From Basfia succiniciproducens (GTDB lineage Bacteria; Pseudomonadota; Gammaproteobacteria; Enterobacterales; Pasteurellaceae), in the NCBI RefSeq assembly GCF_011455875.1, contig NZ_CP015031.1:248001-312000 (forward strand): a stretch of DNA of 64,000 bases, read 5' to 3'. Numbering within the stretch: the stretch's first letter is position 1; every line of letters begins with the position of its first letter. The notes under the pieces are model-generated. The model was not told the origin of the DNA. It did not search any database and was given only the letters and a program-made list of their open reading frames with translations. Of this stretch, positions 46,254-54,744 are shown piece by piece. The position numbers and the translations under genes were made by a program.

Positions 46254-46524
46254 AGGTATGACATCCGTATCTTTATTGATAACAATGGTACTTTTTAGCG
46301 TAATAATGCTCAGTATTTTGCAGTGGTCCGGTTATCAGCGTAAAAGTGCGGTAGAAATTTATCAATATTTTCAAGCGGTACAAATTGCGGAAAATCAGAA
46401 ACAACGGCTGTTTTTAGGTCTGGGTTGTGAATCTCAAGTGGTGCAAAATGGCATTCAATTCCGCCTGTTATGTGTCGGCGAGAAAATAACCGTAAGTTAT
46501 CCAATGGGGAAATTAACGTTATAA
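46237..46524 (+). CDS. comQ: Competence pseudopilin ComQ
   Basis: A 95-residue protein from the ATG at 46237: MRKITKG-MTSVSLLITMVLFSVIML, a type IV prepilin-like leader with cleavage after Gly7. The start three codons earlier is a GTG-led extension. The position, last before recC, matches HI0941. An uptake signal lies within it (about 46341). Confidence 0.75.
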   Translation: MRKITKGMTSVSLLITMVLFSVIMLSILQWSGYQRKSAVEIYQYFQAVQIAENQKQRLFLGLGCESQVVQNGIQFRLLCVGEKITVSYPMGKLTL

Positions 46525-46598
46525 AATCAATAAATCCCTTGCAGTTAAAAATAAACTCACTGAAAATAACCGCACTATTGGTTATTAGGAAATTTATT

Positions 46599-49500
46599 GT
46601 GTTTACGGTTTACCATTCGAATCGACTTGATGTTCAAAAAGACATCTTAATTGAATTAATGCAGCTTTTGCCGCCGGACGATCCTTTTCAAACTGAAATT
46701 ATTCTTGTGCAAAGCCCCGGTATGGCGCAGTGGTTGCAGCTGAAAATTGCAGAAAAAAAAGGTATTGCCGCTAATCTCAAATTTCCTATGCCGGCAAGCT
46801 TTATTTGGCAGCAATATATCAATGTATTAGAAGACGTAAGCCAACAGACACAATTTAACAAAGATGCCATGACCTGGCGTTTAATGCAGCTAATTCCGCA
46901 ATTTCTTTCCGAACCCTGCTTTCAGGCGTTAGAAAATTATCTGAAAAATTCACCGTACTCCGAACAGCAAAAATTATATCAATTAGCCCGTAAAGTAGCT
47001 GATCTTTTCGACCAATATTTAGTTTACCGTCCAAATTGGATTCAAGCCTGGGAAAATAATCAGCCGGAATCAATTGAGCAGGCTATCGGTACCTATCAAA
47101 AAGACGATAATCCTGAATTAATTACACAAATCAAACGGGATATTAAGTGGCAAGGGATTTTATGGCGTGCGCTAATTGATGAAGTTCAGCGCGGGGCGGG
47201 TTATAAAGTGCGCCACCGGGCTAATTTACATCAGGCGTTTATTGATAAATTACGCAGCGCTAAACCGGAAAATTTGCCGCAGCGAATTTTTATTTTCGGT
47301 ATTTCCGCTTTGCCTCAATCTTATTTGGAAACTTTTGAGGCAATGAGTCGGTATTGTGATATTCATTTGTTTTTTAATAATCCGAGCCGCGAATATTGGG
47401 GTGATATTGTTGATGATCGTTTTTTACAGAAATTGCAAACCCGCCAACGGTTTGACCATTATGAAAATAATCATACCGCATTGCTAAGTTCGGCAACCTT
47501 GACGAATATGCAACAAGAAAATTACGAGTTTTCTCCGGATAACGAAAAACTGCTGGTCGGGAATCCGCTGTTAGCCGGTTGGGGGAAATTGGGTCGGGAT
47601 TTCTTCTATTTATTAACGGATTTAATGACTCGAGCGGAAGAACATAATCGGGAAATTATCGCTTTTGTAGATCTTGACGACAAAACCTTGCTATCTCAGG
47701 TTCAAGGTCATATTTTGGATTTAATTCCTATGGCGGTAAAAAAACTGAATAAACCGCAAGAAGATAATTCACTGACCATTCACGCTTGTCACAGCGTTAT
47801 GCGCGAAGTTGAGGTTCTGCATGATTATTTATTATCCCTTTTCGAATTAGATAAAAATCTTACTCCGAAAGATATTGTGGTAATGGTTGCCGATATTGAT
47901 AAATATGCGCCTTATATTCAGGCGGTCTTCGGACAATATCAAAAAGATTTGCAAACTAACCAATTTTATCAAGCGGATAAGCGTTATATTCCGTTTTCAA
48001 TCTCAGACAATAAATTGACTGAAAGCGACGTATTAATCGCCTCGTTTCTTATGTTATTGAATTTAAAAGAAAGCCAATTCAGTGCTGAAGAAGTGCTGGC
48101 TTATTTAGATATTCCTGCTATCCGTATGCGTTTTCAGATTGAATTGGAAGACTTAGAAACTATTCGGGAATGGGTTAAAAATTCAGGCATTCGCTTCGGG
48201 TTGGAAAAGCGAACTGATAATAGTCTTAAAAATTATAATGCCTGGCAATCGGGATTAGAGCGAATGCTGCTTGGTTATGCTATGCGCGCGGAAAACGGTA
48301 TTTGGCAGGATAGCCTAGGCTTTGACGACAGTCACGGCTTGCAAGGCAAACTTGCAGGATTACTGGCTGCTTTTATCGAGCGGCTTTACCAATGGCAACA
48401 ATTCTTGCGTAACCCTCATAGTTATGAAGAATGGGGTCAAGCACTGCTGGAATTGGTAGATCATTTTTTCTTGGAGAATGAGCAAAGCCTCGAAGCGATA
48501 CTTTATCTTAAAGAGATCATTCAACAACTTCATGAACAATTAGACGAAGTCAATTTTACCAGTAAACTGGAAATTGACGTTATTGCCGAAGTGATGGCAG
48601 AGCAGTTAAACGATAAAAATACGAGTCTGAAATTTTTAGTCGGAAAAGTGAGTTTTTGCACGTTGCTGCCTATGCGGGCAATTCCGTTCAAAGCGGTTTG
48701 TTTACTGGGCATGAATGACGGCGAGTATCCGCGTCAGCAAACGCCGAATAGTTTTGATTTAATGCAATATCATCGTCAAAAAGGCGATAGATTTCGCCGT
48801 GATGACGATCGTTATTTATTTTTAGAAGCCTTACTGGCGGCGGAAAACTATTTTTATGTGAGTTATGTGGGGCAATCTATCATTGATAATCAGCAAAGAG
48901 AGCCTTCGGTGCTTGTCAGTCAGTTATTGGATTATTTGGCGGAAAATTTAGCGAATAACGACGAAGAAATCGAACAAATTCGCACAAGTTTAGTTCAATA
49001 TCATTCAATGACGATATTCAGCCCTGATAATTTTTCTGCAATGCATCGTTCTTATGCAAAAGAATGGCTGCCGTTAGTTAATCGTAATCAATATCCCGTG
49101 CCTGATTTTACCCAACAGATTAGCGGTGAAATTGATGAAGTGAGGGAAATCGATATTCTTCAGCTTGTACAGTTTGTACAACATCCGGTGAAATTCTTTT
49201 TTGAGAAACGGTTGGGCGTTTATTTTCAACAAACGGACGAGCAAATTCCGGAAACGGAAAATTTCACTTTGGATAATCTGGACAATTTTTTGATAAAAGA
49301 CGAATTGATTCGTTTTGCCGATGATGAAACCGACAACTATTTCGAACGCCTGAAGCTGGAGGGTATTTTGCCTTACGGTCATTTTGGTGACATTTATAAG
49401 CGACGATTGCAAAATGAAGCCGCGGAATTAAAAAATAAGATTAGCGCTTATTTAAGTCAGGAGCCCGCTCATCAGTTTGTCGAAATTACATTAGATATGG

Positions 49501-50042
49501 GTGAACAAAGCGTTTTACTCACCGGACATTTAGACCATCTTTATCAGCCTTTTGCACAACGGGTAAAATGGCGGGTCGGCGAAGTGAAAGATAAGCATAT
49601 TATTGAAAACTGGTTATATTATTTGCTGCAACTTTGCACCACGGATAATGTTAATCCGCCTTTATATTATGGCAAAAACGGTTGTATCGGTTTCAAAACT
49701 TTGGAAAAATCCACCGCACTTTCCATACTTAAATTATATGTTAAAGCCTATTTGCAGGGGCTAAAACAGGTACAAATCGTACCGACATATAAAATTGACG
49801 ATTATTTAAAATCCTGTCAACCGGAAACCGAATTTGACACGTTGTCCGCCTTTAATAATTTGCGCGATTTATTTAAATCATCAAACAATTATACCAATGA
49901 AAAAGAAGACATTTATTGGACCCGCGTATTTCAACAGGCAACGGAATTAAATTCAGACAAAGAAAAACTAATGCAAATCCAACAAACAACCCGGGACTGG
50001 TTCGGTTTAATGCTGAATTCGGTGGAAAAGGTTAAACTTTAG
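46599..50042 (+). CDS. recC: Exodeoxyribonuclease V subunit RecC
   Basis: Subunit of RecBCD that recognises Chi and splits the duplex. From a GTG at 46599 (VYHSNRLDVQKDILIEL start) it gives 1147 residues, close to the family's 1120; the longer frame from 46470 adds an unlikely leader. AGGA lies 9 bases before the GTG. Family blocks: VQSPGMAQWLQLKIAEK, FPMPASFIWQQY, IFGISALPQSYLE and PFKAVCLLGMNDGEYPR. RecB and RecD are not in the window. It follows comQ in the same direction, as in H. influenzae. Confidence 0.95.
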   Translation: MFTVYHSNRLDVQKDILIELMQLLPPDDPFQTEIILVQSPGMAQWLQLKIAEKKGIAANLKFPMPASFIWQQYINVLEDVSQQTQFNKDAMTWRLMQLIPQFLSEPCFQALENYLKNSPYSEQQKLYQLARKVADLFDQYLVYRPNWIQAWENNQPESIEQAIGTYQKDDNPELITQIKRDIKWQGILWRALIDEVQRGAGYKVRHRANLHQAFIDKLRSAKPENLPQRIFIFGISALPQSYLETFEAMSRYCDIHLFFNNPSREYWGDIVDDRFLQKLQTRQRFDHYENNHTALLSSATLTNMQQENYEFSPDNEKLLVGNPLLAGWGKLGRDFFYLLTDLMTRAEEHNREIIAFVDLDDKTLLSQVQGHILDLIPMAVKKLNKPQEDNSLTIHACHSVMREVEVLHDYLLSLFELDKNLTPKDIVVMVADIDKYAPYIQAVFGQYQKDLQTNQFYQADKRYIPFSISDNKLTESDVLIASFLMLLNLKESQFSAEEVLAYLDIPAIRMRFQIELEDLETIREWVKNSGIRFGLEKRTDNSLKNYNAWQSGLERMLLGYAMRAENGIWQDSLGFDDSHGLQGKLAGLLAAFIERLYQWQQFLRNPHSYEEWGQALLELVDHFFLENEQSLEAILYLKEIIQQLHEQLDEVNFTSKLEIDVIAEVMAEQLNDKNTSLKFLVGKVSFCTLLPMRAIPFKAVCLLGMNDGEYPRQQTPNSFDLMQYHRQKGDRFRRDDDRYLFLEALLAAENYFYVSYVGQSIIDNQQREPSVLVSQLLDYLAENLANNDEEIEQIRTSLVQYHSMTIFSPDNFSAMHRSYAKEWLPLVNRNQYPVPDFTQQISGEIDEVREIDILQLVQFVQHPVKFFFEKRLGVYFQQTDEQIPETENFTLDNLDNFLIKDELIRFADDETDNYFERLKLEGILPYGHFGDIYKRRLQNEAAELKNKISAYLSQEPAHQFVEITLDMGEQSVLLTGHLDHLYQPFAQRVKWRVGEVKDKHIIENWLYYLLQLCTTDNVNPPLYYGKNGCIGFKTLEKSTALSILKLYVKAYLQGLKQVQIVPTYKIDDYLKSCQPETEFDTLSAFNNLRDLFKSSNNYTNEKEDIYWTRVFQQATELNSDKEKLMQIQQTTRDWFGLMLNSVEKVKL

Positions 50043-50126
50043 ATAAGTCTTTAAAAGCAGAATTGGCTATATTCGGGATCAACGGTTTACTAATGTTCTG
50101 GTGGTTATTAATGTCTGAAAACTTAT

Positions 50127-50157
50127 AATAAAAAAGACAGCATTTTAAGCTGTCTTT
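50127..50157 (-). terminator. Terminator after tRNA-Leu
   Basis: On the minus strand AAAGACAGC and GCTGTCTTT pair around TTAAAAT, followed by TTT. It may also end recC transcripts in the other direction. Confidence 0.85.
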
Positions 50158-50164
50158 CCGGTTT

Positions 50165-50250
50165 TGGTGCTCTGGGCGAGACTTGAACTCGCACGACCTA
50201 CGGTCACCACCCCCTCAAGATGGCGTGTCTACCAATTCCACCACCAGAGC
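50165..50250 (-). tRNA. tRNA-Leu (anticodon GAG)
   Basis: An 86-nt class II tRNA with encoded CCA. Acceptor GCTCTGG pairs with CCAGAGC. The anticodon stem CCATC/GGTGG encloses TTGAGGG, giving GAG. The gene follows secG, as in E. coli (secG-leuU). Confidence 0.96.
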
Positions 50251-50267
50251 ATTTTAAAATTTATTTT

Positions 50268-50609
50268 TTATTGAGGAATATCCGCGTTTTTATTTTCTAC
50301 CGGCGCCGGTACGGTTTTTTGTTGAATTTGTTCGGCAGCCTGAGATAAGTCGTCAAACGTACCTTGTTGTACATTGTTTTTGTGAGAGTTAATATTGCCA
50401 ATCACAAGGCTTATCACAAAGAAAATCGTGGCTAAAATTGCGGTCGTACGAGATAAAAAGTTTGCAGAACCGGCTGAACCGAATACCGTACCTGATGCGC
50501 CGCCACCGAATGATGCGCCCGCATCCGCGCCTTTACCTTGCTGAACAAGGATAAAACCGATCAAAGCAATTGAAACTAATAGATATACGATTAACAGAAC
50601 TTGATACAT
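50268..50609 (-). CDS. secG: Protein-export membrane protein SecG
   Basis: Accessory subunit of the SecYEG translocon. The 113 residues have two membrane helices (VLLIVYLLVSIALIGFILV and TAILATIFFVISLVI) joined by the Gly/Ala-rich loop QQGKGADAGASFGGGASGTVFGSAGS (quoted in part), the family signature. It lies 17 bp before tRNA-Leu on the same strand and is probably co-transcribed with it. Confidence 0.96.
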   Translation of the reverse strand: MYQVLLIVYLLVSIALIGFILVQQGKGADAGASFGGGASGTVFGSAGSANFLSRTTAILATIFFVISLVIGNINSHKNNVQQGTFDDLSQAAEQIQQKTVPAPVENKNADIPQ

Positions 50610-50722
50610 TATAAACTTTTCTCTTCTTTGCTATATGCAATAAAATAAAACGTACAAATACTAGCGGATTTTCAAAAATCTCGCAAGTGATTTTATCTAA
50701 ATCCGGATTAATTGCTTTAAAT

Positions 50723-52657
50723 TTAGACTTCTTTTTTTGTTTCTGTCGATTGCGCGATTTTGGCCTTCTTTTTAAAGTTTTTCGGCTTAGGATTGTTCGC
50801 TACGGCGCTTAATTTTCGTAAGGCGGAAAAATTTACAAATTGCACTAATTCGGGCAAAAGTTCGGTCAGTGTCGCCATAAATTGTTGATAGCTCGCCTGT
50901 TTGCGGCTGATGCCGTCAAGTTGTGCTTCCCATTGCGCCGTCATATCCGGCTGGGTTGCCATGTCGGGCAATGCCTGAATTAAAATTCTTCCGGCTTCGG
51001 AGCTATGAATGTTGCGTCCTTTTTTATAAAGAAATCCCCGTTTGAATAATAATTCGATGATACCCGCCCGGGTTGCTTCCGTGCCCAATCCGTCGGTTTC
51101 TCGTAAGATTTTTTTAAGTTCTTTATCTTGTACGAAACGCGCAATACCCGTCATTGCCGATAACAATGTCGCATCGGTAAAAGGTTTAGGCGGTTGCGTT
51201 TTTTTACTGATGACTTCGCCTTTTTCACAAAATAGTTGCTGTCCTTTTTTGACTATAGGAAGCGGCGGCTCAAGTTGTTCGTTTTCATCTTCTTTGCCTA
51301 ATAATTCTTTCCAACCTGCAATTTGTAAATTGCGCGCCTGAGCGACGAAATTTCCGCCGGTAATTTTTAGGCTGATTTTACTTTTACGGTATTCCGCATC
51401 GGGACAAAACTGCATGAGATATTGACGTGCGATTAACGTATAGATATTCAGTTCTTGTAAATTTAGATTTACCGGGCGATTGTTTGCCGTAGGGATGATC
51501 GCATGGTGGGCTTCTACTTTTTTATCATTCCAACAACGATTTTTTTGCTCTGTATTCAGTACTTCAGGCAAAGGTTGATATTCTTTACAATGCGTTGATA
51601 TCGCATTCAATACCGGCATTCGCTCGGCAAAATGCTCATTCGGTAAATAGCGGCAGTCGGAACGCGGGTAGGTAATTAATTTGTGGGTTTCATATAAACG
51701 CTGACAGGTATCGAGCACATCTTGCGCCGACATGGCAAAACGCTTCGCCGCATCAATTTGCAAGGCGGAAAGCGAATAGGGCAACGGTGCGGTTTCTTTT
51801 TCGCGTTTGTCCGTATATTCGGTGACTTCGGCAGGTTGCCCGGTAATCCGTTTTACAACGTTTTCGGTTAAGCCGAGGGAAAGTACTCGACCGTCATCAT
51901 CCTGATAGTCTTCGCAGGCTTTGCTTGGTTGCCAAAGTGCGGTGAATTTTTGCGGAGTTTCGTCTTCCGTTTGAATATGGGCTAATACCTCGAAGAAATC
52001 TTTCGGCTGAAAATTTTCGATTTCCAAATCACGGCGCACAATAAGCCCCAACACGGGCGTTTGAACTCGCCCTACCGAAAGTACACCGTTGTAACCTGCT
52101 TGGCGACCGCGAATTGTGTAAGCGCGCGTCATATTAATGCCATAGAGCCAATCCGCTCTGGCGCGGGCAAGGGCGGAGGTGGCAAGCGGGATAAAATTCG
52201 TATTCGGCTGTAATTTTTTTACCGCTTTTCCCACCGCAGCCGGATTCAAATCACTAACCAGACAACGCTGAATGGCGTTACGTTTATCTATGCTGAGATT
52301 GGCATAATTAAATACTTCGTCAACCAGTAATTGCCCTTCTCTGTCCGGGTCGCCCGCATTGACCAGTTGATCCGCCTGATGAATCAGATTTTCAACGGTT
52401 TTTAACTGTTTCGCTACTTCTTTGCGGGGAATGAGCCGCCATTTTTTAGGCACAATGGGCAAATGTTCCAAACGCCATTGTTTAAACATGGGATTGTATG
52501 CGTCGGGTTCCGCTTGTTCCAATAAATGCCCGACACACCAGGTTACGCAATCATTTTCCCCGCATTTGATAAAACCGTCGCCACGCTGATGGGGCTTAGG
52601 CAAAACATCTGCTATCGCTCGGGCAAGGCTGGGTTTTTCCGCTACAAATAATCGCAT
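50723..52657 (-). CDS. topB: DNA topoisomerase III
   Basis: Type IA topoisomerase that decatenates DNA. The 644 residues match the family. The TOPRIM domain is at the N-terminus ([36 protein letters not shown], with Asp-x-Asp-x-Glu). The active-site Tyr lies in [13 protein letters not shown]. The [14 protein letters not shown] block follows. The C-terminal tail is basic ([13 protein letters not shown]). It is a single gene; a pair of uptake signals lies upstream of the ATG at about 52683-52710. Confidence 0.96.
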   Translation of the reverse strand: MRLFVAEKPSLARAIADVLPKPHQRGDGFIKCGENDCVTWCVGHLLEQAEPDAYNPMFKQWRLEHLPIVPKKWRLIPRKEVAKQLKTVENLIHQADQLVNAGDPDREGQLLVDEVFNYANLSIDKRNAIQRCLVSDLNPAAVGKAVKKLQPNTNFIPLATSALARARADWLYGINMTRAYTIRGRQAGYNGVLSVGRVQTPVLGLIVRRDLEIENFQPKDFFEVLAHIQTEDETPQKFTALWQPSKACEDYQDDDGRVLSLGLTENVVKRITGQPAEVTEYTDKREKETAPLPYSLSALQIDAAKRFAMSAQDVLDTCQRLYETHKLITYPRSDCRYLPNEHFAERMPVLNAISTHCKEYQPLPEVLNTEQKNRCWNDKKVEAHHAIIPTANNRPVNLNLQELNIYTLIARQYLMQFCPDAEYRKSKISLKITGGNFVAQARNLQIAGWKELLGKEDENEQLEPPLPIVKKGQQLFCEKGEVISKKTQPPKPFTDATLLSAMTGIARFVQDKELKKILRETDGLGTEATRAGIIELLFKRGFLYKKGRNIHSSEAGRILIQALPDMATQPDMTAQWEAQLDGISRKQASYQQFMATLTELLPELVQFVNFSALRKLSAVANNPKPKNFKKKAKIAQSTETKKEV

Positions 52658-52737
52658 AAAAGAAGAAATCTCATGATGATAAAAGTGCGGCGGATTTTAC
52701 CGCACTTTTGTCGCTATTCAAAGACGCATAAATTTTT

Positions 52738-52751
52738 CTGATATTGATCAA
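52738..52751. promoter_or_regulatory. FNR-like site upstream of the formate dehydrogenase genes
   Basis: CTGATATTGATCAA matches TTGAT-N4-ATCAA at 9 of 10 positions. A plausible -10 (TATTTA, 52777-52782) places a start near 52787, so the site centre is about -41.5, the class II activator position. Confidence 0.6.
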
Positions 52752-52855
52752 GACAAAAGCATATTTTTCTTGCGGATATTTACAGCGAGAAAGTTTTCAT
52801 GATATAGATGATTCGTTTATTTTTTATTAGCTTTTTGATCGTTTTACGTTAGGGG

Positions 52856-52878
52856 TATGTTTATAAAAGATAAACATA
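52856..52878. repeat. Short palindromic repeat TATGTTTAT-AAAAG-ATAAACATA (copy 2)
   Basis: A 9-bp perfect inverted repeat with the same AAAAG spacer and core as the palindromes at 23982 and 57740. It lies 27 bp before the GltD-like gene. The outer bases changed in both arms together, keeping the pairing. Confidence 0.75.
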
Positions 52879-52905
52879 TCCTAAATACATTCGGAGTGAT
52901 TTGTT

Positions 52906-54744
52906 ATGGCAAAATTCTTTCTTGCGCCGGCAGATAACTATGATGTCAAAATTGGCGAATTGGTTGATAAATTTGTCAATAAAGTCAGAAGTTTTCCGCC
53001 CGGTACCTGTCCTTTAGTAGTGCAATATGCTTCATTACGTTCATCAATGAGCCAGACTTGCGGTAAATGCGTGCCTTGTCGCGACGGTATTCCGCATTTA
53101 TCGTTTTTATTGCGTGATATTTTAGCGGGCGAAGGCGACGATTCGACCATGCGTCAAATCCGCGAGCTGGCCGAAATGATCCGCGACGGTTCTGATTGCG
53201 CTATCGGTTATCAACCGGCTATTGAAATTTTGGACAGCATTGAAGAATTTAAAGAGGAATATGAAAGCCATATTCATAATAAATCCTGTCAAAAAGTTAT
53301 AGGACAACGCATTCCTTGTATCAATATGTGTCCGGCTCATGTGGATATTCCGGGTTATATCGCCCATATCGGTGACGGTAATTATGCCGAGGCGATTAAT
53401 TTAATCCGTAAAGATAATCCGCTGCCGACGGCTTGCGGGTTGGTTTGCGAGCATCCTTGCGAAGAGCGTTGCCGCCGTCGTTTGATTGATGATGCCATTA
53501 ATATTCGCGGTTTGAAAAAATATGCGGTGGATCAGGTTGCCGCCGATGTTGTCAAGGTGCCGCAGGCATTGCCTGATACCGGCAAAAAGGTCGCCGTAAT
53601 CGGCGGCGGACCGGCGGGCTTAACCTGTGCCTATTTCTTGGCACAAATGGGCCATAGAGTCACTATTTATGAACGTCAAAAAGCGCTAGGTGGTATGTTG
53701 CGTTACGGTATTCCTAATTATCGTTTCCCGAAAGATCGTTTGGATCAGGACCTTAACGCCATTCTTTCCGCCGGTCGTATTGAGGTAAAATACGGCGTGA
53801 TGGTAGGCGACGATATTGCAATTGAAGATATTTATAACAGCCATGATGCAATGTTTGTAGGAATAGGTGCACAAAAAGGCAAAACTTTACGTATTAAAGG
53901 CTCGGAAGCCAATAATGTGTTTTCCGCGGTAGAAATGCTGGATGATATCGGCAACGGAAAAATCCCTGATTATACGGATAAAGTCGTAGTGGTTATCGGC
54001 GGCGGAAACGTGGCGATGGATGCCGCACGTTCAGCGGTGCGTTGCAAAGCTAAAGACGTACGTATTGTTTATCGCCGTCGTCAGGATGATATGACCGCAT
54101 TACATGCGGAAATTGAAGCGGCAATCATGGAAGGTATTGAACTGATTACCTTAGCCGCACCTGTCGCAATCGAAAAAGATGAGCAGGGCAACTGTACCGG
54201 TTTAACCGTTCAGCCGCAAATGACCGGTCCTTATGATCATGGCGGTCGTCCAAGTCCGGTAGCGGTGAAAAAACCGCCGTTTACCATCGGCTGTGATGTG
54301 ATTTTAATAGCCGTAGGACAGGACATTATTAGTTTGCCGTTTGAAGAATTCGGTATACCGGCAAATCGCGGCATATTCCAGGCTGATTTAACTACCGCGG
54401 TACCGGATATGGACGGAGTTTTTGTCGGCGGTGACTGTGCAACGGGTCCGGCAACGGCGATTAAGGCGATTGCCGCCGGTAAAGTCGCCGCTCATAACAT
54501 TGACGAATATCTTGGTTATCATCATGAATTTCCCTGCGAGACCAAAGCGCCGCCGCCAAAAGAAAACGTTCGTATTCAGGTGGGGCGAGCCAACACCACG
54601 GAACGGCCGGCTTATATCCGTAAATGTGACTTTGAACATGTAGAAAATCCATATACTTATGAAGAAGCAATGCAAGAAGCGGAACGTTGTTTACGTTGCG
54701 ATCATTTTGGCTGCGGTGTATTACAGGGAGGACGTGACCTATGA
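52906..54744 (+). CDS. GltD-like NAD(P)H oxidoreductase with NuoF-type Fe-S head (formate dehydrogenase partner)
   Basis: A 612-residue cytoplasmic flavoprotein. Residues about 1-125 match the C-terminal 4Fe-4S domain of NuoF (Cys52, 55, 58 in TCGKCVPCRDG, and Cys98 in DGSDCAIGYQP). The FMN-binding part of NuoF is absent. Then a GltD-type module: Cys138/142 and Cys177/181/185/189 (GLVCEHPCEERC), FAD motif VIGGGPAGLT (about 231), NAD(P) motif VVVIGGGNVAMDAARSA (about 352), and GDCATGPATAIKAIAAGK. A C-terminal RCLRCDHFGCG pair ends it. It overlaps the next gene by 4 bp and probably shuttles electrons between it and NAD(P). Exact cofactor inferred. Confidence 0.85.
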   Translation: MAKFFLAPADNYDVKIGELVDKFVNKVRSFPPGTCPLVVQYASLRSSMSQTCGKCVPCRDGIPHLSFLLRDILAGEGDDSTMRQIRELAEMIRDGSDCAIGYQPAIEILDSIEEFKEEYESHIHNKSCQKVIGQRIPCINMCPAHVDIPGYIAHIGDGNYAEAINLIRKDNPLPTACGLVCEHPCEERCRRRLIDDAINIRGLKKYAVDQVAADVVKVPQALPDTGKKVAVIGGGPAGLTCAYFLAQMGHRVTIYERQKALGGMLRYGIPNYRFPKDRLDQDLNAILSAGRIEVKYGVMVGDDIAIEDIYNSHDAMFVGIGAQKGKTLRIKGSEANNVFSAVEMLDDIGNGKIPDYTDKVVVVIGGGNVAMDAARSAVRCKAKDVRIVYRRRQDDMTALHAEIEAAIMEGIELITLAAPVAIEKDEQGNCTGLTVQPQMTGPYDHGGRPSPVAVKKPPFTIGCDVILIAVGQDIISLPFEEFGIPANRGIFQADLTTAVPDMDGVFVGGDCATGPATAIKAIAAGKVAAHNIDEYLGYHHEFPCETKAPPPKENVRIQVGRANTTERPAYIRKCDFEHVENPYTYEEAMQEAERCLRCDHFGCGVLQGGRDL

